Below are positions 52,175 to 63,874 of a DNA stretch of 64,000 bases, piece after piece. This stretch comes from Methylocystis sp. IM3 (GTDB lineage Bacteria > Pseudomonadota > Alphaproteobacteria > Rhizobiales > Beijerinckiaceae): the NCBI RefSeq assembly GCF_038070105.1, contig NZ_JBBPBZ010000004.1, forward strand, positions 1 through 64,000, written 5' to 3'. Numbering within the stretch: position 1 is the first letter of the stretch; every line of letters begins with the position of its first letter. The position numbers were made by a program, and so were the translations under genes. Under the pieces are notes generated by a model that did not search any database, was not told the DNA's origin, and was given only the letters and a program-made list of their open reading frames with translations.

Positions 52175-53362
52175 TCATGACGTGTCGCATCGGAACGGGC
52201 GAGGCCTCGCGGGTGGAACGATGCCGATGCGGCGCATGCGTCCGCCGCAGTCAGGACATGGGAAGGCGGCGCCAATTGCGGCGGTCGATGAATGCTCGCA
52301 GGCGCGGACCTTCGGCTCGGCCGGATCCTCGGCGGCGGCGGCGAGCCGACGACAGAGCGCGAGCCGTTCCTCGCGGTCGCCCCTGGCCAGAAGGCCATAA
52401 TGGCGGATGCGGTGAAAGCCGTCGGGGAGCACATGCAGCAGAAAGCGGCGAATGAACTCGTCGGGCGAGAGGCGCATGATCCGACGGCGCCCCTGGCGGC
52501 GGTAGTCCTTGTAAGAGAAAGCGACGCCATCGTCGCCGACTGCGACCAGCCTCGAATTGGCGATCGCTGCGCGGTGGGTATAGCGCGCGAGATAGGCGAG
52601 CACCTGCTCGGGACCGCCGAAAGGCGGCTTGGCGTAGACGATCCAATCTGTCTTGCGCAGCGCGACGATGCGCTCGGCGAAAGCGTGTGGTTCGCAGAGC
52701 GGCGCCAGCTCGCCGAAAAAGCACAGCTCGCCTTTGTCGAACGCCGCCTCCAAGGCGGCGAGGAACAATCGGCGGAACAAGCGCGCCAGCGCCTTCACCG
52801 GCAGAAAGAAGCCCGGCTTGCAAACGATCCAGCGCTCGCCGTCGAGCGAGACGCCGCCGCCGGGGACGACGCAATGGACATGGGGATGATGGGTGAGCGT
52901 CTGGCCCCAGGTGTGGAGAACCGCGAGCAGCCCAATCCTGGCGCCGAGGCGCTTCGGATTTGCGGCGAGCGTCATGGTCGCCTCGGCCGCGGCGCGCATC
53001 AGCGTGGCGTAGAGAAGCCTCTTGTTCTGGAAGGCGACCTCAGCCGCCGCCGGCGGCAGGGTGAAGACGAGGTGGAAATAAGGCGCCGGCAGCAACTCGG
53101 CCTTGCGCGCGTCGAGCCAGGCGGCCCGCGCCGCGCCTTGGCATTTTGGGCAATGCCGGTTGCGGCAGGAGTTGTAGGCGATGCGTCTCGCGCCGCAATC
53201 ATCGCATTGCTCCATATGGCCGCCGAGCGCCGCCGTCCGGCACGTCGCGATCGCGCTCATGACGCGGCGCTCGCAGCGGCCGAGATGGCCGGCGTGATCG
53301 TGAAGATAGGCGCCGCCATGGCGCCGGAGGATGTCGGCGAGCTCGATCGCCGGCCTCTCCAC
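52175..53362 (-). CDS. IS91-family transposase (HUH nuclease)
   Basis: The 395-residue protein has an N-terminal zinc-binding region (MEQCDDCGARRIAYNSCRNR, HCPKCQGAARAAWL), the HUH motif in LTHHPHVHCVVPGGGVS, and the C-terminal RYTHRAAIANSRLVAVGDD and YKDYRRQGRRRIM segments. It is full length and opens downstream of a tyrosine recombinase gene six bases away, the arrangement common for these elements in alphaproteobacteria. A deletion derivative of the same pair is at 40.2-40.9 kb. Confidence 0.93.
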   Translation of the reverse strand: MERPAIELADILRRHGGAYLHDHAGHLGRCERRVMSAIATCRTAALGGHMEQCDDCGARRIAYNSCRNRHCPKCQGAARAAWLDARKAELLPAPYFHLVFTLPPAAAEVAFQNKRLLYATLMRAAAEATMTLAANPKRLGARIGLLAVLHTWGQTLTHHPHVHCVVPGGGVSLDGERWIVCKPGFFLPVKALARLFRRLFLAALEAAFDKGELCFFGELAPLCEPHAFAERIVALRKTDWIVYAKPPFGGPEQVLAYLARYTHRAAIANSRLVAVGDDGVAFSYKDYRRQGRRRIMRLSPDEFIRRFLLHVLPDGFHRIRHYGLLARGDREERLALCRRLAAAAEDPAEPKVRACEHSSTAAIGAAFPCPDCGGRMRRIGIVPPARPRPFRCDTS

Positions 53363-53368
53363 GCCCGG

Positions 53369-54229
53369 TTACTCGGGCGGCGTCACCTCCAAGGAAAGGC
53401 AGTCCAAGGGGCTCTTCGTCCCGCTGATCAGATGCGTCGAGACCTGCGTGTAGCGCGCCGTCGTCGACAGATGCTCGTGGCCGAGCAGCACCTGGATGAT
53501 GCGAATGTCGACGCCGCTCTCCAGGAGATGCGTCGCGAAGCTGTGCCGCAGGACGTGGACGCTCACCCTCTTGTCGATACCAGCCGCCGCACGCGCCGAA
53601 CGGCAGGCGGCGTGCAGGACGGTCTGATCGATCGGCTTATCCTTGTCGCGACCGGGAAACAAAAAGCTCTCCGGCCGAGCCAGACGCCAATAGCTGCGCA
53701 GGATGCCGAGCAATTGCTCGGACAACATGACGTAGCGCTCCTTGCCGCCCTTGCCGCGCTCGATCCGAATGACCATGCGGTCGCTGTCGATGTCGGCCGC
53801 CTTCAGGCCGATCACCTCCGACACGCGCAGTCCCGCGGCATAGGCCGTGGTGAGCGCGACGCGGGCTTTGAGGCTCGAGACGGCTTCGAGAAAGCGGACC
53901 ACTTCGTCCGCGCTCAGCACGGACGGGAGCTTGCGCGGCTCGCGGGCGTAGGCGATCCGCTCCGGGATCGTCTCGCAACCAAGCGTCACTCCGTAGAAAA
54001 AACGCAGCGCACAGACGATCTGATTGAGCGACGCCCAGGATATGCCCTTCGAGATCAAATGCACTTGGTAGGCGCGGACGTCCTCCAGGCCCAGGCGGTC
54101 AGGCGAACGCCCGAAATACCGGCTGAACTTCGCGACGGCGTGAATGTAGGATTGCTGGGTCGCCGGAGAAAGATTGCGGACCGTCATGTCCTCGATCATG
54201 CGACGACGCAGAGGGCTGATCTCGGCCAT
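53369..54229 (-). CDS. Tyrosine recombinase associated with the IS91-type element
   Basis: The protein of about 286 residues starts at ATG 54229 (MAEISPLRRRMIEDMTVRNL). It has a SAM-like N-terminal domain and a catalytic domain with Arg in YAAGLRVSEVIGLK, Lys in ERGKGGKERYV, His-x-x-Arg in VHVLRHSFATHLLESG, and LGHEHLSTTARYTQVSTHL with the nucleophilic Tyr. All catalytic residues are present. A 13-bp inverted repeat lies just upstream (54237-54286). Confidence 0.93.
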   Translation of the reverse strand: MAEISPLRRRMIEDMTVRNLSPATQQSYIHAVAKFSRYFGRSPDRLGLEDVRAYQVHLISKGISWASLNQIVCALRFFYGVTLGCETIPERIAYAREPRKLPSVLSADEVVRFLEAVSSLKARVALTTAYAAGLRVSEVIGLKAADIDSDRMVIRIERGKGGKERYVMLSEQLLGILRSYWRLARPESFLFPGRDKDKPIDQTVLHAACRSARAAAGIDKRVSVHVLRHSFATHLLESGVDIRIIQVLLGHEHLSTTARYTQVSTHLISGTKSPLDCLSLEVTPPE

Positions 54230-54236
54230 CTGGAAA

Positions 54237-54286
54237 CCTCCTGTCTGAGGGTGGGTTGCAACGCCCAAATCCTCTCAGACAGGAGG
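54237..54286. repeat. Inverted repeat before the recombinase gene
   Basis: CCTCCTGTCTGAG (54237-54249) and CTCAGACAGGAGG (54274-54286) are perfect 13-bp arms. The same arms, slightly degenerate, precede the recombinase remnant at about 40120-40175. The repeat is a constant part of the element, either a recombinase operator or an end structure. Confidence 0.65.
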
Positions 54287-54289
54287 CCA

Positions 54290-54555
54290 ATCACGCGACC
54301 TCGCCCCTCCCGCCGCGATCAGCGGCTTCGTTCAATCTGGAAAGTTATATGAGGATCAATCCCTCGATTGATGGCTGGCCCGGTTCGAGTCAAATGTATA
54401 ATTTTTACAAAGTAGGCCCAATATAAATCTTAGTTCAGCCTCGTTAATACTTCGTTAAGGAAAAATTTCTTGCCTGTATCGAAGAATCAGTTCTTACTCG
54501 CGATCAGCGCATTTTATTGCAAACAGCTCAAAATCCCGCAGGTGCAGGAAGTCAA
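54290..54555 (+). promoter_or_regulatory. AT-rich upstream region of repABC
   Basis: From about 54390 the composition changes from GC-rich element DNA to AT-rich sequence with repeated CTTCGTTAA/CTCGTTAA strings (54450-54470). It probably contains the repA promoter and the RepA/RepB autoregulation site. No exact operator could be fixed. Confidence 0.5.
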
Positions 54556-55761
54556 ATGCCAAAGACAAAGCCCCTCCGGCAAAGCGGCGATAACGACTTG
54601 CGAACGCTGATTAACGCGGACGCCGCCGACCTCTCTATGCGCTTACGGGCCCAGCAAATGCGGGACTTCCCGCCAGCAGCCCAAAAGACCCTTCGTCGGT
54701 TCTCGCCCTCGGAGGCCGCAAGATTCATAGGAATCCACGAGGGGTATTTGCGGCAACTCGTGGCGGAAGGGAAGGGGCCGCCGATACAGCCGAATAATCG
54801 GCGCACATATTCAATTGAAGATATCGAAGCGCTGCGATCAGATCTAGATCGAAGTGGGAAGGGGGCGCGCCGCTATGTGCCGCACCGCAGGGAAGGTGAG
54901 TCCCTTCAGGTCATCGCTGTAGTGAATTTCAAGGGGGGCAGCGGTAAGACCACGACAACAGCTCACCTGGCGGAGTTTCTGGCGTTCCATGGATATCGCG
55001 TATTGGCTGTGGATCTCGATCCACAGGCGAGCCTGTCGACTATGTTCGGTTTGCAGCCCGAACTAGACGTAGGTGAAAACGAGACGATCTACGGAGCTAT
55101 AAGATACGATGCAGAACGGCGGTCAATGGCCGAGATCGTTCAATCTACCTACATCCCAAACCTTCACATCGTTCCGGGCCAGCTTGAGCTTATGGAGTTC
55201 GAACATGAAACCCCTAAATTTCTTGTCGAACATAGGAAATCGGGGCAGGTCTTCTTCGCACGTATTCAAGAAGCAATTGCCGAAGTTGAAGACATCTATG
55301 ACGTGATTTTGATCGACTGCCCGCCGCAACTAGGTTTTCTGACACTTTCTGCGCTATGCGCTGCGACTGCGGTATTGATTACTGTTCATCCGCAGATGCT
55401 TGATGTTCTTTCCATGTCTCAATTTCTAAACATGACCGGCAGTCTACTTGACGTTGTTGTAAACGCCGGAGGGTCTACTGAATATGACTGGATGCGGTAT
55501 CTTGTTACTCGTTATGAGCCGAGTGATGGGCCTCAAACAACGATGGTCGGCCTCATGCGATCGGTTTTCGGATCGCGCGTGCTAACGCATCCAATGGTGA
55601 AAAGCACTGCAATCGCCGACGCAGGGCTGACAAAGCAGACTCTCTATGAAGTCGAGCGTCAGCAGTTCACCCGCGGAACGTATGATCGCGCGATCGAAGC
55701 GCTCGATCTCGTTAATGGGGAGATTGAAAGCCTCATCAGGCAAGCGTGGGGGAGAAATTGA
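54556..55761 (+). CDS. repA: Plasmid partition ATPase RepA (ParA type)
   Basis: The protein of about 401 residues has an N-terminal helix-turn-helix (RRFSPSEAARFIGIHEGYLR), then a deviant Walker A motif (VNFKGGSGKTTTTAHLAEFL), VLAVDLDPQASLSTMFG, DVILIDCPPQLGFLTLSALC and the ParA C-terminal part. ATG 54556 follows AGGAAG; an upstream TTG at 54517 is possible. RepA segregates the plasmid with RepB and represses the repABC operon. Its stop overlaps the repB ATG by one base (TGATG). Confidence 0.97.
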   Translation: MPKTKPLRQSGDNDLRTLINADAADLSMRLRAQQMRDFPPAAQKTLRRFSPSEAARFIGIHEGYLRQLVAEGKGPPIQPNNRRTYSIEDIEALRSDLDRSGKGARRYVPHRREGESLQVIAVVNFKGGSGKTTTTAHLAEFLAFHGYRVLAVDLDPQASLSTMFGLQPELDVGENETIYGAIRYDAERRSMAEIVQSTYIPNLHIVPGQLELMEFEHETPKFLVEHRKSGQVFFARIQEAIAEVEDIYDVILIDCPPQLGFLTLSALCAATAVLITVHPQMLDVLSMSQFLNMTGSLLDVVVNAGGSTEYDWMRYLVTRYEPSDGPQTTMVGLMRSVFGSRVLTHPMVKSTAIADAGLTKQTLYEVERQQFTRGTYDRAIEALDLVNGEIESLIRQAWGRN

Positions 55762-56783
55762 TGGCTCGCAAGATCGATTTCAACGTCTCGGCGGCGGAAT
55801 TGGAAAAAGCTGATTCGTCCCCTTCCTCTGAGGGAAAAGCATCGCGCCACCCGCTTCTCGCCCTTCAACGGACGATGAAACAGTCAAGCGCCCTTCGGGC
55901 CGTCTCGGAATCTCTCGATGGTTACAACGAGAAGGTTAAGCATGCGGAAGAGATCGAACAGTTGCTCACGGCGGGGCAGACGATTGTTGATCTCGATCCA
56001 CACCTTGTAGACGCATCATTTGTCCGCGACCGCATGGAAGCCACAGAGGAGCAGAACGCTGCATTCCGGGAGATGATCAGGGAACATGGACAGGCTGTGC
56101 CCATTCTAGTTCGCCCCCATCCTGGCAATCCAAACCGGTTTGAGGTCGCGTTCGGTCATCGCCGGCTCCGAGCGGCGCGAGAGCTTGGCATCAAGGTGCG
56201 CGCAGTTGTCCGAAACCTGACCGATGACCAGTTGGTCATTGCGCAAGGTCAGGAAAATAGCGGTCGCACAGATCTCACCTTTATCGAGCGAGCTCGATTT
56301 GCTGCGCAACTAGAAGAGAGGAAGTTTCCACGCGAAACAATTCAATCGGCACTTGGCGTCGATAAGACCGTGCTCTCGCGCCTGATTAGCATTGCAATTC
56401 ACATACCAGCCCCTCTTATCGACGCAATCGGACCAGCTCCGAGCTTCGGCCGAGTACGATGGCAGGAAATGAAGGAGCTGCTCGATCAAGGAGAAAACCG
56501 ATTGCGAGCGCAGCAGGTGGTAACCGCCACCAGCTTCGCCAACCTCAGCTCCGATTCTCGCTTCGAGACTCTTTACAACAAGTTGCGCCCCAAAACGGTG
56601 CGCTCTCGCAAAGAAGCATGGAGTGCAAATGACGGTACGCGCGCCGCGTATATTCTGCGTTCGGGCAGGAAACTTTCGCTGACGTTCGACGAACGGGCGA
56701 CGCCCCGGTTCGGAGATTTTGTCATGGAGAAGTTGCAGGGGCTCTATGACGAATACAAGGCGCTTAGCGACAAGGAAAACTAA
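55761..56783 (+). CDS. repB: Plasmid partition protein RepB (ParB type)
   Basis: The protein of about 340 residues starts at ATG 55761 (MARKIDFNVSAAELEKADSS). It has the ParB/Srx nuclease-like domain (MIREHGQAVPILVRPHPGNP, FEVAFGHRRLRAARELGIKV, GQENSGRTDLTFIERARFAA) and the KorB-like helix-turn-helix (IQSALGVDKTVLSRLISIAI) that binds parS. The two palindromes at 50.4 kb are candidate sites. The gene is coupled to repA, as is normal in repABC plasmids. Confidence 0.97.
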   Translation: MARKIDFNVSAAELEKADSSPSSEGKASRHPLLALQRTMKQSSALRAVSESLDGYNEKVKHAEEIEQLLTAGQTIVDLDPHLVDASFVRDRMEATEEQNAAFREMIREHGQAVPILVRPHPGNPNRFEVAFGHRRLRAARELGIKVRAVVRNLTDDQLVIAQGQENSGRTDLTFIERARFAAQLEERKFPRETIQSALGVDKTVLSRLISIAIHIPAPLIDAIGPAPSFGRVRWQEMKELLDQGENRLRAQQVVTATSFANLSSDSRFETLYNKLRPKTVRSRKEAWSANDGTRAAYILRSGRKLSLTFDERATPRFGDFVMEKLQGLYDEYKALSDKEN

Positions 56784-56787
56784 TCCT

Positions 56788-56821
56788 CTCGTAAGGTCCG
56801 CGCAGAGCGGTCCGTTACGAG
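56788..56821 (+). promoter_or_regulatory. Structured leader between repB and repC
   Basis: CTCGTAA (56788-56794) and TTACGAG (56815-56821) form a stem around an inner imperfect pair (GGTCCGC and GCGGTCC). The structure lies in the repB-repC mRNA just upstream of the antisense RNA target and could be part of the folding switch that limits RepC translation. Confidence 0.5.
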
Positions 56822-56850
56822 GCCATATAGCCAAACTGGAGATAACCCGC

Positions 56851-56903
56851 AAAAGAAAAGGCCCCCGAAACGTCGCCGTCCCGGAAGCCTCTCTAAGTCT
56901 AGC
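56851..56903 (-). ncRNA. repABC counter-transcribed RNA (ctRNA)
   Basis: On the minus strand TTGACA (56938-56933) and GAATCT (56915-56910) are 17 bases apart, a strong sigma-70 promoter. About 15-50 bases downstream, GGCTTCCGG (56889-56881) and TCGGGGGCC (56868-56860) pair over nine positions and are followed by TTTTCTTTT, a clear terminator. The predicted RNA is about 53 nt and antisense to the repB-repC spacer, matching the size and place of the incompatibility RNA of repABC plasmids, which represses repC. Confidence 0.85.
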
Positions 56904-56995
56904 AGCTAGAGATTCTCACTTCCGCGAATCACTGTCAAGAGTCTCGGCTCCGATTCGGAGAGCAGATTTCTTTTGCCTGAACGAAGGGCAAAGGA

Positions 56996-58330
56996 ATGCA
57001 GACATATTCGTCGACGCCTTTTGGGCGGCGATCGCTGACGCTCGCCATGATGGCGAGCCAGGCGGCCGCGAAGGATTTTACCGAACGCCCCGGTGCACGG
57101 GAGACCGTCATCCATAAATGGCGGCTTTTCCGCGCGCTTACCGAGGCGAAGAACCCGCTTGGCGTCTCCGACCGGGCGCTTTCCGTCCTCCACGCGCTCC
57201 TGAGCTTTCATCAGGAGACGGCCCTGACTCTCGTTGGCGGTGAGCGGAAGGAAGGGCAGGGGGAGGAGCCCGCAGAAGGGATCATCGTCTTTCCATCCAA
57301 CCGGGAGCTCTCCATCCGCGCCCATGGCATGGCTCCGGCGACCCTGCGCCGCCATCTCGCGGCCCTCGTGGACGCGGGGCTTATCATCCGTCGGGACTCC
57401 GCCAACGGCAAACGCTTCGCCCGGAGAGGGTCGTCTGGCGAGATCGCGGACGCCTTCGGCTTCGACCTCACCCCCCTCGTCATGCGCGCCTCGGAGATCG
57501 AGGCGCTCGCCGAGGAGGTGCGGGCCGAGAACCGGGCCATGGCCCTGCTGCGCGAGAGGATCACGCTCGCCCGCCGCGACATCGCCAAGATGATCGAGAT
57601 GGCGCTGGAGGAGGGAATTCCCGGCCAGTGGGACGAGGCGCACATGCGCTACGCAGTCCTCACCGGGCGCTATGCGCGCAACCTGTCGCGCGCCGATCTG
57701 GAGGCGCTGGCGGGAGAAATCGCGGCGCTCGCGGCAGAAATCCGTAACTTATTGGAAATGCGTATAAAAGAAGAAAATATGAGCGGCAATGAGTCTCAAA
57801 ACGAGCGCCACATACAGAATCAAACCACAAAAAATCCAGATCTTGAACCTCGCCTTCGAGAAGGCAGGGCGGCGGCGCCCGGGCTCGCGATCGTCGGAGC
57901 GGAAGCCCCAATCGACGGGCGGCGGGAAATTGAGGTTCCCGGACCGGCAGCGGTCAATCCGAAGTCGACTCCGCCGAGAGCTTTCCCTCTTGGCATGGTG
58001 CTCTCGGCCTGCCCCGATATCGTCGACTACGCCAAAGGCGGCAAGATCCACAATTGGCGGGATCTGACCGACGCCGCTGCCATCGTCCGGTCGGCGCTTG
58101 GCGTCTCGCCAGACGCATGGGCGAAGGCGCTCGAGGCGCTTGGCGAGCATGATGCCGCAATCGTCATCGCCGCCATCCTGCAGCGCGGCGATGAGATCCG
58201 CAGCGCCGGCGGCTATCTGCGCGCGCTGACCGAGAAGGCCAGGGCAGGGGAGTTTTCGCTCGGGCCCCTGCTCATGGCGCTGCTGCGCGGCAAGGCGCGC
58301 GGGAGGGGCTGCGAAAGGGCGGCGGGATGA
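56996..58330 (+). CDS. repC: Replication initiator RepC
   Basis: The 444-residue protein starts at ATG 56996 (MQTYSSTPFGRRSLTLAMMA). It carries the RepC N-terminal winged-helix region (RALTEAKNPLGVSDRALSVL, IVFPSNRELSIRAHGMAPAT, LRRHLAALVDAGLIIRRDSA) and a C-terminal domain (YAKGGKIHNWRDLTDAAAIV, GDEIRSAGGYLRALTEKARA). An AT-rich patch within the gene (about 57740-57850, over an otherwise GC-rich background) is where the origin of repABC plasmids is expected. Expression is limited by the ctRNA just upstream. Confidence 0.97.
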   Translation: MQTYSSTPFGRRSLTLAMMASQAAAKDFTERPGARETVIHKWRLFRALTEAKNPLGVSDRALSVLHALLSFHQETALTLVGGERKEGQGEEPAEGIIVFPSNRELSIRAHGMAPATLRRHLAALVDAGLIIRRDSANGKRFARRGSSGEIADAFGFDLTPLVMRASEIEALAEEVRAENRAMALLRERITLARRDIAKMIEMALEEGIPGQWDEAHMRYAVLTGRYARNLSRADLEALAGEIAALAAEIRNLLEMRIKEENMSGNESQNERHIQNQTTKNPDLEPRLREGRAAAPGLAIVGAEAPIDGRREIEVPGPAAVNPKSTPPRAFPLGMVLSACPDIVDYAKGGKIHNWRDLTDAAAIVRSALGVSPDAWAKALEALGEHDAAIVIAAILQRGDEIRSAGGYLRALTEKARAGEFSLGPLLMALLRGKARGRGCERAAG

Positions 58331-58731
58331 CGCGGCGGGGATTGTCGATCGCTTCAAGAAAACTACGAGCGAAGGCCAAGATAGCCGTAAGCTGCTTGAT
58401 GCGCAGCTCGAGCGACGCCGTATCGGCTCGCCACATAGGCCGGCGGCATCCGCTTCCGTGTGTTAGGGCGGCGAGCGGTTCGTCATCATCGCGGCGCAAC
58501 GCCGGACGTTGGCGATCGCGATTAGGCGCAGGGGGCGAAGCAACGCGGGAAGAAGCTAAGAGAATGGCTGAGACCTTAGGAGATTGGGATCCAGCCCTTT
58601 TACCTAAAACCAACAGCCAGGAGCTTTAGCGCGATAGACGCCAACCCGCAAATCCAAACGCATTTAGGACGACCGCCACCTTCCGTGATAGGTGAAGGCA
58701 TCGACACGCGACAGCTCAGCCCTCACTCCCG
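58331..58731. other. Stretch downstream of repC without a convincing gene
   Basis: Short Arg/Ser-rich frames occur on both strands and overlap each other. One minus-strand segment (TASLELRIKQLTAILAFARS) looks helical but has no start or family. No parS-like palindrome or terminator was found here. Confidence 0.4.
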
Positions 58732-61428
<2,697 letters not shown>

Positions 61429-61432
61429 AATC

Positions 61433-62569
61433 ATGGGCTTCTGGAGCTTTCGCCCCTACGTGCCGGTCGCCAAGCGGCGTGCGCAGGCGGCGCGTGAGAT
61501 CGAGAAGTTGAGGAAAAAGCGTCCCGCCATCGCGCCGGTCCTTATCGAGGGCCGCAAGATCGCCCACAGCTTCTGGGGCAGGGCCTGGTGCGAAAATCTC
61601 GAGCGCTATTCCGATTTCGAAAGCAGATTGCCCCGCGGACGAAGCTATGTGCGCAACGGTCTGATTGTCGATCTGCAAATCGAGCGAGGGGCGCTGCGCG
61701 CCCTGGTGAGCGGCTCAGACCTCTACGAAGTGCAAATCGACATTGCCGTGGCGGCGCCTGCGCGCTGGAGGGCGATCTGCAAGGATTGCGCTGGATCCAT
61801 CGGCTCGCTGGTGGAGCTCCTGCAGGGAAAGCTCTCAAAAAATGTAATGGAACGGGTGTGCCGCGAAGGTGATGGTCTGTTCCCGGCCCCGAGCGAGATC
61901 AAGATGTCCTGTTCCTGCCCAGATTGGGCTGACATGTGCAAGCATGTTGCGGCCACACTCTATGGCGTCGGTGCGCGCCTCGACGCGACGCCTGACCTCT
62001 TGTTCACCTTGCGGGGCGTCAATCGCGCCCAATTGATCGCAACCGCCAGCGCTGATCTTCCGACAACGGGAGAAGATGTCGCGAGCAATCGCCTCCTGTC
62101 AGACGATGACATCGGAGCGCTGTTTGGCATCGCCATGACGCCGCCCGCTGCTGGCCCACGAGCAACCCGCAAGAAACAAGCAGGTTCGGGGGTCGATTTC
62201 GGCAATCAACACGACCGGGCGGCCGGCATCGACACGGCCAAGAGATCCAGCCCTTCCTCCAAACGCGACAAGCAAGTGTCGGCGGGGCGGAGCAGAGCCG
62301 CGAAGAAGTCGGAGGCGGCCACGCCGGTTGCCCACAGTAAGAAGAAGACGGCTGCAAACGAACGCCCAAATAAGCCTGCCGAAAAAGACAGCCTTGGTCG
62401 ATCAACTGGAAAGGCGGCGGATGATAGGACGTCAGCACCGGACACGCCGGCCGGGAAGCCACTCGTCAGATCGCGCCGCGGAGATGGAACGCCCCCTGGA
62501 CGGACGAGGGCGGCGAAGTGGATAAGCGCAAAAGCGCGCAAAGCTCAACGGCGCACGTCGGGACGATAA
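61433..62569 (+). CDS. SWIM zinc-finger protein
   Basis: The protein of about 378 residues starts at ATG 61433 (MGFWSFRPYVPVAKRRAQAA), four bases after the SNF2 stop. The SWIM motif CSCPDWADMCKHVAATLYGV (CxC-xn-CxH) lies near residue 165. The part after residue 240 is a low-complexity Lys/Arg/Ala/Ser tail that may bind DNA. SWIM proteins are known to pair with SNF2 helicases in bacteria. The product probably acts with the preceding helicase. Confidence 0.92.
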   Translation: MGFWSFRPYVPVAKRRAQAAREIEKLRKKRPAIAPVLIEGRKIAHSFWGRAWCENLERYSDFESRLPRGRSYVRNGLIVDLQIERGALRALVSGSDLYEVQIDIAVAAPARWRAICKDCAGSIGSLVELLQGKLSKNVMERVCREGDGLFPAPSEIKMSCSCPDWADMCKHVAATLYGVGARLDATPDLLFTLRGVNRAQLIATASADLPTTGEDVASNRLLSDDDIGALFGIAMTPPAAGPRATRKKQAGSGVDFGNQHDRAAGIDTAKRSSPSSKRDKQVSAGRSRAAKKSEAATPVAHSKKKTAANERPNKPAEKDSLGRSTGKAADDRTSAPDTPAGKPLVRSRRGDGTPPGRTRAAKWISAKARKAQRRTSGR

Positions 62570-62834
62570 CCGTTTTCAGACGCGGCCCGTTCTACGTTCC
62601 TATGGGATCGCATTTCGACCGGAGAGCCAAGTGGAACTTGGCTTATCCGCCACCGTCTCAGCCCCACGTGTTGGCGTCGGTGAGGCGCCCGCACATCTGC
62701 TTGCTTCTCGGAGTCCCCGTTGTTGGCCCCGTAAGAGCGCACCAACGCACCAATAAGACAAATGTCAGCGACAGATTGCAGCGCAAAAGTAAAGCAGTGG
62801 CAGCGTGTCAGGTTTTGGCCGCGCGCCCGCAGGG
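62570..62834. other. Intergenic region between convergent genes
   Basis: No gene is seen. Open frames here are random in composition, and no clear bidirectional terminator hairpin was found. Confidence 0.4.
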
Positions 62835-63329
62835 TTAAACAGTAGCAGAGTTATGCAGGCGTTGTCTGGCAAGATACTTCCTTAGCCCTCGCTCGCCTCG
62901 CGGCATTGTCCAAGCGTGATTAAGCCTCATGAGCGGGCGAAGCAATGCCGCGAAGAACAGCGGAAAGGGTAAATTGACTGCAGCCTTCCAATCAAAGTCA
63001 ACATGCGTGCCGCTCGCTGTCATGGCTATCACAGCTCGCCACTCGCCCTCGAAATCCCCAGTAATTTTGGCCTCGATCAATCGCGGGCGTTCTAACGCAG
63101 TCGCTTCGGCTATGAATTTGAACTCGTAGGGCAGAAAGCCTCTTACTCGCCCGAACCCGCGGTCGCCCAATGCAGGCTGATCTCCCCCTGCTAACTTTTT
63201 GCTTTCGAGAAAGACGCCCTTCCACCATAACGGCCAGTCCTCACCATGCGCGAGCGCAAGCCAGACTTCATCCGGACAAGCGCCAGGGAAATTCCAGCTT
63301 TCTCGAAAATGAAGTGAGCATCTAGCCAC
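62835..63329 (-). CDS. SRPBCC-family protein
   Basis: The protein of about 164 residues has the START/SRPBCC ligand-binding fold pattern (SLHFRESWNFPGACPDEVWL, ALAHGEDWPLWWKGVF, RLIEAKITGDFEGEWRAVIA, THVDFDWKAAVNLP). I prefer GTG 63329, which has GGGGAGG six bases upstream; ATG 63359 would add ten residues. Such proteins bind small hydrophobic ligands; no catalytic assignment is possible. It is monocistronic. Confidence 0.8.
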   Translation of the reverse strand: MARCSLHFRESWNFPGACPDEVWLALAHGEDWPLWWKGVFLESKKLAGGDQPALGDRGFGRVRGFLPYEFKFIAEATALERPRLIEAKITGDFEGEWRAVIAMTASGTHVDFDWKAAVNLPFPLFFAALLRPLMRLNHAWTMPRGERGLRKYLARQRLHNSATV

Positions 63330-63463
63330 ATTTTCCTCCCCATTGCTTGGGAAAGGCATGTCACCACCCAAGGTAACAATGGCACGAAGGTGCTGTTGTC
63401 AGGTTTCGAATGCGCCAAACTTCGACGGCTCCTCAAAAGACGGGTGGCCCCAAAAATCCACCG

Positions 63464-63874
63464 TCAGTCGTCGTCAAATTCTTCCAGCTCCTCGGCCGTC
63501 AATTTGCCCGCCTTACGGCGGCGCAAAAACTCCTCGGTGTCAAGGTAGTCTCGCACCTGCAATATCGCGCCAACCTCATCCTCTAGTCCGTCAAACTCGA
63601 AGCTGATCTTGTCCCGCTCAGTTCTAGTGAATGCCTTTAGAACTCTGTCGGCTGCAGTCTCGGCTTCCTCCAGCGTATCATACGGTCCTAGTGTGCAAAC
63701 TTTGTCTTGAAACGTTATCGGCTGGCCATCGTCCTCGTCTTCTTTTCCTTCCTCGTCTTCCTCGCCCTCCGAATCTTCTCTTTCGTTATCGTCAGTCCCG
63801 TCCCGCTCGTGGACCTCGTTTTCGTCAGATGCGGATAAGTCTCGTTCAATGAGAACTTGGACGATGTGCTTCAC
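63464..63874 (-). CDS. Acidic hypothetical protein, 136 aa
   Basis: It begins MKHIVQVLIERDLSASDENE and contains a strongly acidic, low-complexity stretch (residues about 20-50, mostly Glu and Asp), then a compact part (VCTLGPYDTLEEAETAADRV, DKISFEFDGLEDEVGAILQV) and another acidic tail. No family is recognised. The acidic surface recalls DNA-mimic or histone-like antagonists, but there is no motif to support that. Confidence 0.65.
   Translation of the reverse strand: MKHIVQVLIERDLSASDENEVHERDGTDDNEREDSEGEEDEEGKEDEDDGQPITFQDKVCTLGPYDTLEEAETAADRVLKAFTRTERDKISFEFDGLEDEVGAILQVRDYLDTEEFLRRRKAGKLTAEELEEFDDD

Noticed and set aside
51877..52530. A 217-codon minus-strand frame overlapping the transposase end
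   Set aside because: It is Pro/Arg/Ser/Ala-rich, overlaps the conserved transposase C-terminus in another frame and shows no family resemblance.
52292..54352. A 686-codon open frame on the plus strand
   Set aside because: It is antisense to the intact IS91 transposase and tyrosine recombinase, both with all catalytic motifs, and its own sequence is Arg/Glu/Asp-rich without domains. It is a shadow of high-GC codon use.
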